DNA of 64,000 nucleotides from positions 6,853,001-6,917,000 of the forward strand of contig NC_020453.1 in NCBI RefSeq assembly GCF_000344805.1. Direction: 5' to 3'. Under the pieces are notes generated by a model. That model was not told the origin of the DNA, did no database searches, and was given only the letters and a program-made list of their open reading frames with translations. The position numbers and the translations under genes were made by a program. This DNA comes from Bradyrhizobium oligotrophicum S58. Lineage in GTDB: Bacteria > Pseudomonadota > Alphaproteobacteria > Rhizobiales > Xanthobacteraceae. This document shows, piece by piece, positions 15,689 through 25,234 of this stretch. Each line of letters begins with the position of its first letter. Position 1 is the first letter of the stretch.

Positions 15689-16974
15689 GCCAGATACCCC
15701 CGATCGCGCGCAACGGTGGCGGCACCGTCCCAGGCCCTGGCGATCCGCTGCCAGCTCAACCGCGCGACGAAGAAGCCGGCGACCACCAGAACCGCGGCGA
15801 CACCCCATGTCGCCGGGGATCGCGGATTGAACGCCACGCCGAACAGGTTGATGGCGTCGCCCCCGGAATAGCGCGCGACCGTCTCGATGGTCAGGATGAC
15901 GCCGCAGGCCAGCGCCGCGGTCGGCACGATGGCAATGAGATAGGACGGAATCACCGTTCCCAGCGTTCCGGCACGGACCAGCGGCCGGTGCATCATCAGC
16001 AGCCCGGCGATGCCACCGGGCGAGAACATGACGATGCCGATGAAGATGATGCCGAAATAGAGCTGCCATACGCTGGTGAGGCTCGTCAACCCGAGCTGGA
16101 GATAGGTCACCAGGATGGCGCCGAGGATCGGACCGAAGAAGTAGGCGGTGCCGCCGATGAAGGTCGCGAACAGCACGAGGCCGGACTGGATGGCACCGAG
16201 ATAGGCGGAATTCGCGATCTCGAAGCTGATCGCCGCGAGGCCGCCCGCAATGCCGGCGAAGAACCCGGCGAAGCAATAAGCGAGATAGCGCACGACATGC
16301 GGGTCATAACCGATGAACTGGACCCGTTCGGGATTGTCGCGGACGGCGTTGCTGATCCGGCCCAGCGGCGTCCGGGTCAGCGCATACATCGCGATGGCCG
16401 ACAGCACCAGCCAGAACGCGATCAGGTAATAGACCTGCAGCTGCGGCCCGAAGGTCCAGCCGAACATGCGCGGCAGGGCGGTGCGGTCCGTGGTGATGCC
16501 GGCTTCGCCGCCGAACACGGAGCGCAGGATCAGCGACGACGACGCCACGAGCTCGCCGATGCCGAGCGAGATCATCGCAAACACCGTGCCGGCGCGCTTG
16601 GTCATGACCCAGCCGATGATGATCGCGAAGACGAGGCCGCCCACCCCGCCGAACAGCGGAATGAAGGGCAGCGGGATCGGCCAGCCATGCGTGACCACCG
16701 CGTTCATCATGTGGCAGGCCGCGAAGCCGCCGAGGCCATAATGAACCGCGTGGCCGAACGACAGCAGCCCGGTCTGACCGAGGAGGATGTTGTAGGAGAG
16801 CGCGAAGACGATCGCGATTCCGATCAGGCTGAACGACGTCAGTGATCCGCCCGAGCTGAACAGCAGCGGCAGCACGATCAGCACGGCGACGCCGATCAGC
16901 CAGACGGCGTAGAAGCGGAGGTGGGAGCCGGCGGATTTTGCCGGCAGATGCGAGGCCGAAGTCACGGCGGTCAT
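15685..16974 (-). CDS. livM: Branched-chain-type ABC transporter permease LivM, with C-terminal extension
   Basis: 429 residues, longer than the usual ~320-350. The core has the LivM pattern: SYNILLGQTGLLSFGHA, the cytoplasmic coupling helix region TPLGRISNAVRDNPERVQFIG, and YFFGPILGAILVTYLQ. An extra ~100 residues at the C-terminus hold two or three further hydrophobic segments (SYLIAIVPTAALACGVI and WGVAAVLVVAGFFVARL). It starts at an ATG overlapping the livH stop. It forms the inner-membrane channel with LivH. Confidence 0.93.
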   Translation of the reverse strand: MTAVTSASHLPAKSAGSHLRFYAVWLIGVAVLIVLPLLFSSGGSLTSFSLIGIAIVFALSYNILLGQTGLLSFGHAVHYGLGGFAACHMMNAVVTHGWPIPLPFIPLFGGVGGLVFAIIIGWVMTKRAGTVFAMISLGIGELVASSSLILRSVFGGEAGITTDRTALPRMFGWTFGPQLQVYYLIAFWLVLSAIAMYALTRTPLGRISNAVRDNPERVQFIGYDPHVVRYLAYCFAGFFAGIAGGLAAISFEIANSAYLGAIQSGLVLFATFIGGTAYFFGPILGAILVTYLQLGLTSLTSVWQLYFGIIFIGIVMFSPGGIAGLLMMHRPLVRAGTLGTVIPSYLIAIVPTAALACGVILTIETVARYSGGDAINLFGVAFNPRSPATWGVAAVLVVAGFFVARLSWQRIARAWDGAATVARDRGYLA

Positions 16975-17918
16975 GATTCACGAGTCCCCATCAGGCCCAC
17001 GGGGCGCACGATCAGAACGAGCACCAGCAGCAGGTAGGGAACGATCGGCGCGACCTGCGCGATGGTCACGTTCCAGATGTCGGTGAGCACAGACGGCCCG
17101 GCGGAGGGATCGAGCGGACCGAAGGCGCTCGCCAGCGAGCCGTTCAAGGCGACGGCGAAGGTCTGCACCAGCCCGATCACCAGCGAGGCGATGAAGGCGC
17201 CCGGCAGCGAGCCGAGGCCGCCGAACACGACCACAACGAACAGGATCGGGCCGAGCGCCGCGGCCATGTCGGACTGCGTCACCAAGGCAGGTCCGGCGAT
17301 GACACCGGCAAGACCGGCCAGCGCGCTGCCGACCCCGAACACCACCATGAACACGCGTCCGACATTGTGGCCGAGATGGCCCACCATGTGGGGATGGGTC
17401 AACGCCGCCTGCACGATCAGGCCGACCCGGGTGCGCTTGAGCACGACCAGCAGCACCACGAAGATCACGACGGATACCGCCAGCATGAACAGCTTGTAGG
17501 CCGGATAGTTGGTCGAGAAGATCGTGAATGCGGGAAAGTCCAGCAGTGCCGGGACGCGATAGTCGAGCGGCGTCTTGCCCCAGATCATCGAGACGATTTC
17601 CTCGATGGCGAATGCGAGACCGAAGGTCAGCAGCAGCTCGGCGACGTGGCCATGCTTGTGCGTGTTGCGCAGACCATAGCGCTCGACGGCCATGCCGATG
17701 GCCCCCACCAGCAGCGGCGCGAGCAGCAGGGCCGGCCAGAAGCCGACCCATTTCGTGAGCTGAAAGCCGAAGAAGGCGCCGAGCATATAGAAGCTGGCGT
17801 GGGCAAAATTGAGCACTCCCATCATGCTGAAGATGACGGTCAGCCCGCTCGACAGCAGGAACAGCAGCATGCCGAACAGCACGCCGTTGAGGGTGGAGAT
17901 GACGATGAGTTCAAGCAC
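16971..17918 (-). CDS. livH: Branched-chain-type ABC transporter permease LivH
   Basis: 315 residues from a GTG at 17918; the open frame continues upstream to a TTG at 17972, but LivH proteins normally begin close to the LELIVISTLNGVLFG segment. Typical motifs are GLTVIFSMMGVLNFAHASFYMLG and VVVVFGGLGSLPGAF (quoted in parts). About eight hydrophobic helices are visible. It follows a binding-protein gene, and a strong hairpin (17993-18022) lies in the gap, probably lowering expression of the membrane parts compared with the binding protein. Confidence 0.9.
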   Translation of the reverse strand: MLELIVISTLNGVLFGMLLFLLSSGLTVIFSMMGVLNFAHASFYMLGAFFGFQLTKWVGFWPALLLAPLLVGAIGMAVERYGLRNTHKHGHVAELLLTFGLAFAIEEIVSMIWGKTPLDYRVPALLDFPAFTIFSTNYPAYKLFMLAVSVVIFVVLLVVLKRTRVGLIVQAALTHPHMVGHLGHNVGRVFMVVFGVGSALAGLAGVIAGPALVTQSDMAAALGPILFVVVVFGGLGSLPGAFIASLVIGLVQTFAVALNGSLASAFGPLDPSAGPSVLTDIWNVTIAQVAPIVPYLLLVLVLIVRPVGLMGTRES

Positions 17919-17992
17919 GGCGCACCCGCGAATGTCCGGGGCTTCGATGCCCCGCCGCTCATTCCCTGACAAATCGGCGCATGGCTGGCGCC

Positions 17993-18022
17993 GCTTCCCG
18001 CACCCTCAGGGGTGCGGGAAGC
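17993..18022. terminator. Strong intercistronic hairpin between binding-protein gene and livH
   Basis: GCTTCCCGCACCC, loop TCAG, GGGTGCGGGAAGC: 13 perfect base pairs with a 4-base loop. No T-run follows, so full termination is not expected. It sits just after the stop of the binding-protein gene. Such structures protect upstream mRNA from 3' decay and attenuate downstream genes, giving more binding protein than permease. Confidence 0.75.
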
Positions 18023-18035
18023 CAGTGCAGATCGC

Positions 18036-19268
18036 TTACGGCCGCGCCATCTTGCATGTGGTCGACACCATGGCCTGCGGCGTATCGACCTTGGAGACCA
18101 GGTGCCATCCCCAGCCGGTGTTCTCCTCGTCGAACGGCTCGTTCGCCGCAAGCTTGCCGAAGGACGAGACGTAGATCGGCTGGAAGAACTGGTGATCATC
18201 CTTGCGCATGAAGCCGGTGCCGCCATCCAGGACCTCGAGCTTGAGATCCTCGAGCGCGGCCGCGACCTTCACCGGCTCGATCGAGTTGGCCTTCTCCGCC
18301 GCCGCCTTGAACATGCGCATCTCGTTGACCGCGCGCGGATACCACAGCGACAGGTTGACCTTGGCGCGGAACGCCTTCTCGTAGTCCATCGCGGCCTGAT
18401 TGCCCGAATTGGCAAAGCCTTCGGTCAGCTGGAAGACCTGATGATCCAGGCCCGTCTGCTTGATGGCGGTCGGACCACCGGCGCCGCCCGCATAATAGGT
18501 GTACCAGTTGACCTTCAGGCCGGCGTCGGCGGCAGCCTTGAGCAGCAGCGCGATGTCCTGCCCCCAATTGCCGGTGATGACGCTGTCGGCGCCGGAGGCC
18601 TTGATCTTGGCAATATAGGGCGAGAAGTCCGTGACCTTCAGCAGCGGATGCAGCTCGTCGCCGACGATCTCGACATCGGACCGCTTCGCCGCCAGCATCT
18701 TGCGCGCATCGCTGCGGACCGATTGGCCGAACGAATAGTCCTGGTTGATCAGGTACACCTTCTTGATCGACGGAATGTCCTTCATGTAGCTGGTGAGCGC
18801 TTCCATCTTGATGTCCGAGCTGGCGTCCCAGCGGAAATGCCAGTAGTTGCACTTCTCGTTGGTCATGCTCGGATCGACGGCGGCATAGTTGAAGTACAGT
18901 ACTTCCTTGCCGGGGTTGCGCGTATTGTGCTTGTTGACGAAGTCTTCCAGGGCGAGCCCGACGGACGATCCGTTGCCTTGCGTGATGTAGCGGACGCCGG
19001 CGTCGATCGCCTTCTGGGCCTGGACCAGGCTCTCTTGCGGGTTGGTCTTGTTGTCGAACGGCACGATTTCGACCTTGTGGCCGAGAATGCCGCCCTTGGC
19101 ATTGAGCTCCTCGGCCAGATACTGGAACGTCTTCAGGCCGCCCTCGCCGACGCTGGCGCCACCGCCGGACAGCGGATCGATATATCCGATCTTGACGGTG
19201 TCCTCGGCCCATGCCGCGTGACCGAGCATCGGGGCGATCAGGGCGATGGCTAGAGTGAACTTGCGCAT
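18036..19268 (-). CDS. Periplasmic substrate-binding protein of the Liv-type ABC transporter (first of two)
   Basis: 410 residues from the ATG at 19268, preceded by GAGGAAACGAG; the upstream 17 residues of the open frame are not part of a signal peptide. MRKFTLAIALIAPMLGHAAWA is a Sec signal. The mature part has VKIGYIDPLSGGGASVG and LNAKGGILGHKVEIVPFDN, the N-lobe pattern of LivJ/LivK-type type I binding proteins. It is placed directly before livHMGF, so it is the main candidate ligand-binding partner. The ligand is not predictable by eye; many relatives bind aromatic acids, amides or amino acids. Confidence 0.9.
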   Translation of the reverse strand: MRKFTLAIALIAPMLGHAAWAEDTVKIGYIDPLSGGGASVGEGGLKTFQYLAEELNAKGGILGHKVEIVPFDNKTNPQESLVQAQKAIDAGVRYITQGNGSSVGLALEDFVNKHNTRNPGKEVLYFNYAAVDPSMTNEKCNYWHFRWDASSDIKMEALTSYMKDIPSIKKVYLINQDYSFGQSVRSDARKMLAAKRSDVEIVGDELHPLLKVTDFSPYIAKIKASGADSVITGNWGQDIALLLKAAADAGLKVNWYTYYAGGAGGPTAIKQTGLDHQVFQLTEGFANSGNQAAMDYEKAFRAKVNLSLWYPRAVNEMRMFKAAAEKANSIEPVKVAAALEDLKLEVLDGGTGFMRKDDHQFFQPIYVSSFGKLAANEPFDEENTGWGWHLVSKVDTPQAMVSTTCKMARP

Positions 19269-19516
19269 AGTCTCGTTTCCTCGCTGGCTGTCGACTTTAG
19301 TCGATCGATCGATGCGCATGATCGCGCAATTTGAAAAAGCACTGAGCAGAATAAAGGCCGGCTGACAAGCTCAGGATGGGTTGAACGCATGTTTGTCGCT
19401 CCGGCCACGCGCTGGCAGGAGCTTACCGCCGATCGGACGTTTCATTGAGCGGAATGTTGGCGTCCACATCCTGGACAAATCCCTCCCGACACGCGGGGAT
19501 GACAAGCACTGTCCGG

Positions 19517-20788
19517 TCATGTCGCCTGTTCCGCCATGTGGGACAACGCAGCGTAAGTTCCACGCTGGAAGACGGGCAGAGCACGGCGGCCGGCAGCGCC
19601 GCGGCCGGTGGCAATCGTGGCCCCTGCCCCCGCCGAGACCGGCACCTGATGCTGGACCAGATAGATCATGATCAGGTCATTGATGGGATCGGCCTGCCAC
19701 CAGGTGCCGAAGATGCCGGGCCACGTGATCGAACCCGGGGCGCCGCAGGCATAGGGATTGCCGACGGCATCCTCGGCGGTTGCAAGTCCGAGCCCAAATC
19801 CGCAGGTCTGCCACAACGGCATGCCAGCGAAGGGAATCAGGCGCTGCGCATCGGTCAGCCGGTTGGTCCGCATCAGCTCCACGGTTGCCGGCCGCAACAG
19901 CCTGACGCCGCCCAGTTCGCCCCCTCCGAGCAGCATGAGCGCGAACCGATGATAGTCGGGCGCGGACGAGATCAGCCCGCCACCGCCGGGCGTATAGGCC
20001 GGCGGCTCGTCATACATGACCGGCTCGACCCTTGCGAGCCGGCCTGCCGTCTCGTCATATCCGTACAGGCTGGCGAGACGATCTCGCTTGGCGTGCGGCA
20101 GCCAGAAATCGGTGTCGATCATGCCGAGCGGGGTGAAGATGCGCTCCTGCAGCACCTGCCGGAACGGCTTGCCTTCGACCCGGCCGATCAGGAAGCCCAG
20201 CACATCGGTCGAATGACCGTAGTGAAACCGGTCGCCGGGCTGATACGCCAGCGGCAGCGTACCGAGCGCAGCGAGCCATTCGTCCGGCGTCGACCGGTTC
20301 ATCGCGGGATCGCCGAGCGCACGCTCATAGGCGATCTTCAGCGGGCCCTCCGAGAAGAACGCGTAGGCGATCCCCGAACGATGCGTGAGCAGATCCTCGA
20401 TGGTGATCGCGCGCCGGGCGGGCACGGTATCGTCGAGCGGACCGGCAGCGTCTCGCAGGACCCGCAGATGGCCAAGCTCCGGGACCCAGCGCGAGATCGG
20501 GTCCGCCAAGGCGATCCGGCCTTCCTCGACCAGCATCATCGCTGCCACGGAGGTGATCGGCTTGGTCATCGACGCAATCCGGAACAGCGTATCCGCGCGC
20601 ATCGGGCTGTTGGCTTCGACATCGCGCCAGCCGATCGTCTCGGCGTGAACGACCTCGCCGCCACGCGAGATGAGAGACACGATGCCGGCGAGCTCGCCGC
20701 GATCGACGAATTTGGCGAGCGCCGGGCCGACGGCTGCAAGCGCCGCAGGATCGAAGCCCCGACGGCGGCGAACGGCTTCACTGGTCAT
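19517..20788 (-). CDS. Serine hydrolase, class C beta-lactamase/EstB-like family
   Basis: 423 residues. The S-x-x-K catalytic motif is S73-MTK-76 (IASMTKPITS) and the Tyr motif is Y190-G-H in RFHYGHSTDVLGF. No signal peptide is visible, so it is probably cytoplasmic, unlike true AmpC lactamases. Family members are esterases, lactonases or D-amino peptidases. It is embedded between two binding-protein genes of one transport operon, so it may hydrolyse the imported ester, lactone or amide before CoA activation. Function is inferred from context. Confidence 0.85.
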   Translation of the reverse strand: MTSEAVRRRRGFDPAALAAVGPALAKFVDRGELAGIVSLISRGGEVVHAETIGWRDVEANSPMRADTLFRIASMTKPITSVAAMMLVEEGRIALADPISRWVPELGHLRVLRDAAGPLDDTVPARRAITIEDLLTHRSGIAYAFFSEGPLKIAYERALGDPAMNRSTPDEWLAALGTLPLAYQPGDRFHYGHSTDVLGFLIGRVEGKPFRQVLQERIFTPLGMIDTDFWLPHAKRDRLASLYGYDETAGRLARVEPVMYDEPPAYTPGGGGLISSAPDYHRFALMLLGGGELGGVRLLRPATVELMRTNRLTDAQRLIPFAGMPLWQTCGFGLGLATAEDAVGNPYACGAPGSITWPGIFGTWWQADPINDLIMIYLVQHQVPVSAGAGATIATGRGAAGRRALPVFQRGTYAALSHMAEQAT

Positions 20789-20908
20789 GAGCGGCGCTCC
20801 GGTGGACAGAGTTCAGTTTCGGCCGCCGGCGCTGGCCGCGCGGGCGGGAGACAACAGAGCAGCCGGGCGCGCAAGCGACGGCCGGAGACGCCGTGGCCTG
20901 CGCAAGGG

Positions 20909-22129
20909 CTAGTCCGCCTTGAAATCGTCGGTCAGGATCGGCCCCGAGATGATCCAGCGCTGGCCGTCGAACTTCATCATCTGGAATTGCTTGCTGATGC
21001 GGTAGTCATCGGGCGTTGTCGTGACCGACATTCCCGGCAGCCCGAGATCTGGCACGAAGCCCTTGATGTTGGTCGCCTGCTTCATGATGTTGGCACGCGT
21101 CAGCTCGTCGCCGCATTGCCTGAGGATGTGGACGAGCATGGCAGCGGTCGAGTAGCCATAGGTCGCGAAGCCGCTGTTGGCGTCCTCGCCGGGCGCGTAT
21201 TTCGCCATGAACGCCTTGTAGCGTTTCATGCCCTCGTCATCGGCCCATTGCGGGTCGAGCGGATCCTTGCCGTAGGCGACCGAGATGATGTCCTTGGCAT
21301 TCTCCACGCCCGCGGGAACGAGCACCTGACCGACCGCGGTGGCGTTGACCTCCAGGATGTGGACAGGCTTCCAGCCGAGCTCGGCGGTCTTCCTGATCGA
21401 TTGCGCCGCGAATTTCGGCGTCGACATGTTGTAGAATAGATCGGCGCCCGACGCCTTGAGCGTCACCAACTGGGAATCGACGGTCGGGTCGGACAGCTCG
21501 TAGGACAGCTCCTTCACGATCATGCCGGCCTTGGCGCCGAGTCCGTCCTTCAGACCCTTGACATAGTCTTTGCCGAGGTCGTCGTTCTGATAGAGGATGC
21601 CGATCTTGGCGTTCGGGTAGTTCTCGAGAATGTATCTGGCGTAGATGTGCGCTTCCGACTGGTAGTTCGGATTGGCGGAGATCGTCCACGGGAAATTCTT
21701 GGGGTCGGTGAAGCGGGACGCTCCACTTCCGGCCAGAAGCTGCGGAACGCCCTTGCTGTTGAGATATTTCTGGACCGCGGCGTTCGGCGGCGTGCCGATG
21801 ATCTGGAACGTGGTCAGCACCTCATCGCTTTCGACCAGCTTGCGCACCTGCTCCACCGTCTTCGGCGGGCTGTAGGCGTCGTCATACTGGATGAGGTTGA
21901 TCTTGCGCCCGTTGACGCCGCCCTGCTCGTTGATCATGCGGATATAGGCCGCCTCCGCCTTGCCGATGGCGCCGAAGGCGGAAGCCGGCCCGCTCAGGGG
22001 ATTGGTCTGGCCGATCTTGATCTCGGTGTCGGTAGCGCCGACGTCGTATTTCTTCTGCGCAAACGCCGGAGCTGAAAGGGCCACGCCGAGCATCAGCAGG
22101 GCAGCCGCCGTCGACTTGATCCGTGTCAT
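20909..22129 (-). CDS. Periplasmic substrate-binding protein of Liv type (second of two)
   Basis: 406 residues from the ATG at 22129, preceded by GGGAGGACAC; the extra upstream frame is not coding. The signal peptide is MTRIKSTAAALLMLGVALSA with cleavage near APAFA/Q. The mature start EIKIGQTNPLSGPASAFG and INEQGGVNGRKI match the Leu/Ile/Val-binding protein fold. It is clearly different in sequence from the protein encoded at 18036-19268, so the operon supplies two receptors to one channel. It is the first gene of the operon and is divergent from the TetR gene. Confidence 0.9.
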   Translation of the reverse strand: MTRIKSTAAALLMLGVALSAPAFAQKKYDVGATDTEIKIGQTNPLSGPASAFGAIGKAEAAYIRMINEQGGVNGRKINLIQYDDAYSPPKTVEQVRKLVESDEVLTTFQIIGTPPNAAVQKYLNSKGVPQLLAGSGASRFTDPKNFPWTISANPNYQSEAHIYARYILENYPNAKIGILYQNDDLGKDYVKGLKDGLGAKAGMIVKELSYELSDPTVDSQLVTLKASGADLFYNMSTPKFAAQSIRKTAELGWKPVHILEVNATAVGQVLVPAGVENAKDIISVAYGKDPLDPQWADDEGMKRYKAFMAKYAPGEDANSGFATYGYSTAAMLVHILRQCGDELTRANIMKQATNIKGFVPDLGLPGMSVTTTPDDYRISKQFQMMKFDGQRWIISGPILTDDFKAD

Positions 22130-22285
22130 GTGTCCTCCCGTGAGCGGCTGATCCATGGTCAGCCGATTGCTTTGATGACATCCGCGCACGACGAAACTGG
22201 CGGCCGCGCCGCCGGCCACGCCGTCGTCAGACCGCTTTCCGTCACGTCCGAGACCTACCGTCCGGGACACCTCCGGTCAAGTTCA

Positions 22286-22305
22286 TTCATTTAGTGCTAA
22301 ATGAA
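22286..22305. promoter_or_regulatory. Perfect 20-bp palindrome, candidate TetR operator
   Basis: TTCATTTAGTGCTAAATGAA has 9-bp perfect arms around TG. It lies about midway between the divergent binding-protein gene (start 22129) and the TetR gene (start 22409). The AT-rich palindrome stands out from the GC-rich surroundings. Its size and position suit a TetR dimer controlling both directions. Confidence 0.7.
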
Positions 22306-22408
22306 ATTGTCGGAAGCCCGAAGTCCTGCTTGACCGGGCGTGCCCGCCCGCTCATCGTCGAAACACCAATGACGCCGTCCAGCGCGCCGATCGGGGACCA
22401 GGGAGAGC

Positions 22409-23101
22409 ATGCCAGCAGAGCCGAAGCCGGAGGGGCGCCGCACGCGCGCGGAACAGCGCGCGACGACGGTGAAGCTGATCCTCGACACCAGCGAGGAGCT
22501 GTTTGCGCAGCTCGGCTATTACGGCGTGACGATCAAGGATGTGGCCGACAAAATGGGCATCCACCCCGCGCTGATCCATTATTACTTCGAGGGCAAGAGG
22601 GCGTTGTTCGATGCCGTGTTCGAACGCCGCATGGAATACGCTGTCACGGTGCGCACGGCCGGGCTGGATGCCTACGAGGCCAAGGTCGGAGATCGTCCGA
22701 CCGTGGAAGGCACGCTGCGCGCCTATTATGACGGCGCGTTCGACGTCTACGTCAATGAAGAGGACAACTGGCGGCACTTCGGCCGCATCTTCGCGCAAGT
22801 CGCCAACGCGCCGGGCTATGGCGTGGAGATGATGGACGCCTATCTCGATCCGATGGTGCTGCGTCTCATCGGGCTGCTGCAGAAGGCGTTGCCCGACGCC
22901 ACGCCCGAGGACCTGTTCTGGAGCTTCCAGTTCACCTCCGGCGCCTACTCGCTGATCCTGTCACGGACCGGCCGGATCGACCGGCTGTCGGGAGGTCTGT
23001 GCAAGTCCGACGATTTCGTGGCTGTCCGCGAGCGGTTCGTGACCTTCATGGCCGGAGGCTTCAACGCGCTCTACAAGCGGCGGAAGCAGAAGTCGAAATG
23101 A
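22409..23101 (+). CDS. TetR-family transcriptional regulator
   Basis: 230 residues, ATG at 22409 with GGGAGAG directly before. The helix-turn-helix covers about residues 20-65 (RATTVKLILDTSEELFAQLGYYGVTI region and HPALIHYYFEGKRALFDAVF, quoted in parts). The C-terminal ligand domain is longer than in TetR itself and resembles regulators of fatty-acid or aromatic-acyl-CoA genes. The stop overlaps the start of the acyl-CoA synthetase gene (ATGA), so the two are coupled. Probable role: repressor of its own operon and of the divergent transport operon through the palindrome at 22286. Confidence 0.9.
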   Translation: MPAEPKPEGRRTRAEQRATTVKLILDTSEELFAQLGYYGVTIKDVADKMGIHPALIHYYFEGKRALFDAVFERRMEYAVTVRTAGLDAYEAKVGDRPTVEGTLRAYYDGAFDVYVNEEDNWRHFGRIFAQVANAPGYGVEMMDAYLDPMVLRLIGLLQKALPDATPEDLFWSFQFTSGAYSLILSRTGRIDRLSGGLCKSDDFVAVRERFVTFMAGGFNALYKRRKQKSK

Positions 23102-25206
23102 GCGCCCCTCGGCATCTCCCATCGGTCGCACACCACGCAAACAAGCAGCCGGAACCAATGATGACAGCTCCCTACGTCCCGCAAATGGCCCTCTATCGCC
23201 AATGGCTGAAGGACAATCGCGGTCTTCACTTCGAGAACTTCGAGCAGATGCGGCAGTGGTCGATCCGTGACCTCGACGGCTTCTGGCGTAGCATCTGGGA
23301 CTATTTTGATCTGCAGTCGTCGACCGCATTCTCGACTGTCCTGGGCAAACGCACGATGCCGGGAGCGGTTTGGTTTCCCGGAGCTTCCGTCAACTACGCA
23401 CGGCAGGTGTTTCGGCACGTCGAAGCCGCCGATGCGGCGGGCCTGCCTGCGATCATCAGCAGTCACGAGGACGGCAGGCTCACGGAAACGTCATGGCCGG
23501 AGCTTCGGCGAAAGGCAGCCGCCCTGGCGCTGCATCTGCGCGAGCAGGGCGTGGCGCCCGGCGACCGGGTCGCCGCCTATCTGCCCAATATCCCCGAAGC
23601 CATGATCGCGTTTCTCGCTGCCGCGAGCATCGGCGCGATCTGGAGCGTCTGCGCGCCCGACATGGCCGCGCCCGCCGTGATCGACCGGTTCAAGCAGATC
23701 GAGCCCAAGGTGCTGATCGCCTGCGATGCGGTCACTTATGCCGGCCGCCGGCACGATCGCCGCGATGTCGTCGAGGAGCTGCAGCGGTCGTTGCCAACAG
23801 TCGGTCACGTCATCCTGCACAGCGGCGATGCCGGCGCGCCGGTCGCCGGGGGCGTCCATCTCTCGGATGTCCTCTCAGGAACGGGCGCCAGCATCGATGC
23901 CTTCGAACCGGAATGGCTCCCCTTCGATCATCCGCTCTGGATCGTCTATTCGAGCGGCACCACCGGATTGCCAAAACCGATCGTGCATGGTCACGGCGGC
24001 ATCATCATCGTCACGTTGGCCCTGCTCGGGCTGCACAACGACATCGGCTGCTCCTATCAGCCGAACTCTTTCGGCGAGCGCTATCACTGGTACAGCTCGA
24101 CCGGCTGGATCATGTGGAACAACCAGGTCGGCGCGCTTCTGAACGGCACCACGTGCTGCATCTTCAACGGCAGCCCGGCTGGTCCCAAGGATCATCCGGA
24201 CTGGACCACGCTGTGGCGGTTCGTGGCGAACTCCAAATCGACCTTCTTCGGCGCCGGCGCGGCGTTCTTCGCGAGCTGCGTCAAGGCGGACATCGATCTG
24301 GCTGACGCCGGCGATCTGTCCCATCTGCGCTGTCTCGGATCCACCGGCTCACCACTCAGCGCCGACACGCAGGCCTGGTTCGACCAGCGGTTTGCGGCGC
24401 TCGCACAGCTCAATGGCAGCCGGGCACAGGCCGAGATGTGGTGGTCCAACATCTCCGGCGGCACCGACTTCGCCGGCGCCTTCATCTGCGGCAATCGCGA
24501 ATTGCCGCAGGTGCCCGGAACGATGCAATGCCGCGCACTCGGCGCGGCCGTCGAGGCCTTCAATGACCAGGGCGAGCCCGTCATCGGCGAAGTCGGAGAG
24601 CTCGTCTGCACCGAGCCGATGCCCTCGATGCCGCTGCGGTTCTGGAACGACGAAGGCAATGCGCGCTATCTCGCGAGCTACTTCGACGCCTTCGAGGCGC
24701 GAGGGGGAGGACCGGTCTGGCGGCATGGCGACTGGCTCAAGGTCGATCCGGACGGCTCCTGCATCATCTATGGCCGCAGCGATGCCACCATCAATCGCCA
24801 CGGACTGCGGATGGGGACGAGCGAATTGTACTCGGCCATCGAGGCACTGCCGGAGATCCTGGACTCGCTGGTCGTCGATCTCGAATATCTCGGCCGGGAC
24901 AGCTACATGCCGCTGTTCGTGGTGCTGCGCGACGGCGTCGCGCTCGATGCGGCGATGAAGCGGAAGATCAACATGGCGGTCGAAGCCGGCCTCTCGCGAC
25001 GTTTCGTGCCCGACGAGATCTTTGCGGTTTCTGAGATCCCGCGCACACTGTCCGGCAAGAAGCAGGAGCTCCCGATCAAGAAGCTGCTGCTCGGGCAGCC
25101 GCTCGACAAGGTCATCAACCGCGATGCAATGGCCAATCCCGGTTGCCTCGACTGGTACATCGCATTCGCGCGGAGCCGTTTGCAGACCGGTTCAGGCGCG
25201 ACGTAA
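23098..25206 (+). CDS. Acetoacetyl-CoA synthetase-like acyl-CoA synthetase
   Basis: 702 residues from the ATG that overlaps the TetR stop; an ATG at 23158 is an alternative start. The AMP-binding P-loop is YSSGTTGLPKPIVHGHGG. The later WYSSTGWIMWNNQ, WWSNISGGTDFAGAF and GRSDATINRHGLRMGTSELY follow the acetoacetyl-CoA synthetase pattern, and the C-terminal lysine is in LSGKKQELPIKKLL. The enzyme makes an acyl-adenylate and then an acyl-CoA in the cytoplasm. It would activate acetoacetate or another 3-oxo acid delivered by the divergent transporter and hydrolase. The exact acid is uncertain. Confidence 0.88.
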   Translation: MSAPRHLPSVAHHANKQPEPMMTAPYVPQMALYRQWLKDNRGLHFENFEQMRQWSIRDLDGFWRSIWDYFDLQSSTAFSTVLGKRTMPGAVWFPGASVNYARQVFRHVEAADAAGLPAIISSHEDGRLTETSWPELRRKAAALALHLREQGVAPGDRVAAYLPNIPEAMIAFLAAASIGAIWSVCAPDMAAPAVIDRFKQIEPKVLIACDAVTYAGRRHDRRDVVEELQRSLPTVGHVILHSGDAGAPVAGGVHLSDVLSGTGASIDAFEPEWLPFDHPLWIVYSSGTTGLPKPIVHGHGGIIIVTLALLGLHNDIGCSYQPNSFGERYHWYSSTGWIMWNNQVGALLNGTTCCIFNGSPAGPKDHPDWTTLWRFVANSKSTFFGAGAAFFASCVKADIDLADAGDLSHLRCLGSTGSPLSADTQAWFDQRFAALAQLNGSRAQAEMWWSNISGGTDFAGAFICGNRELPQVPGTMQCRALGAAVEAFNDQGEPVIGEVGELVCTEPMPSMPLRFWNDEGNARYLASYFDAFEARGGGPVWRHGDWLKVDPDGSCIIYGRSDATINRHGLRMGTSELYSAIEALPEILDSLVVDLEYLGRDSYMPLFVVLRDGVALDAAMKRKINMAVEAGLSRRFVPDEIFAVSEIPRTLSGKKQELPIKKLLLGQPLDKVINRDAMANPGCLDWYIAFARSRLQTGSGAT

Positions 25207-25234
25207 CAGCGGGCCTCGAGCAAGACGCTTGCCG

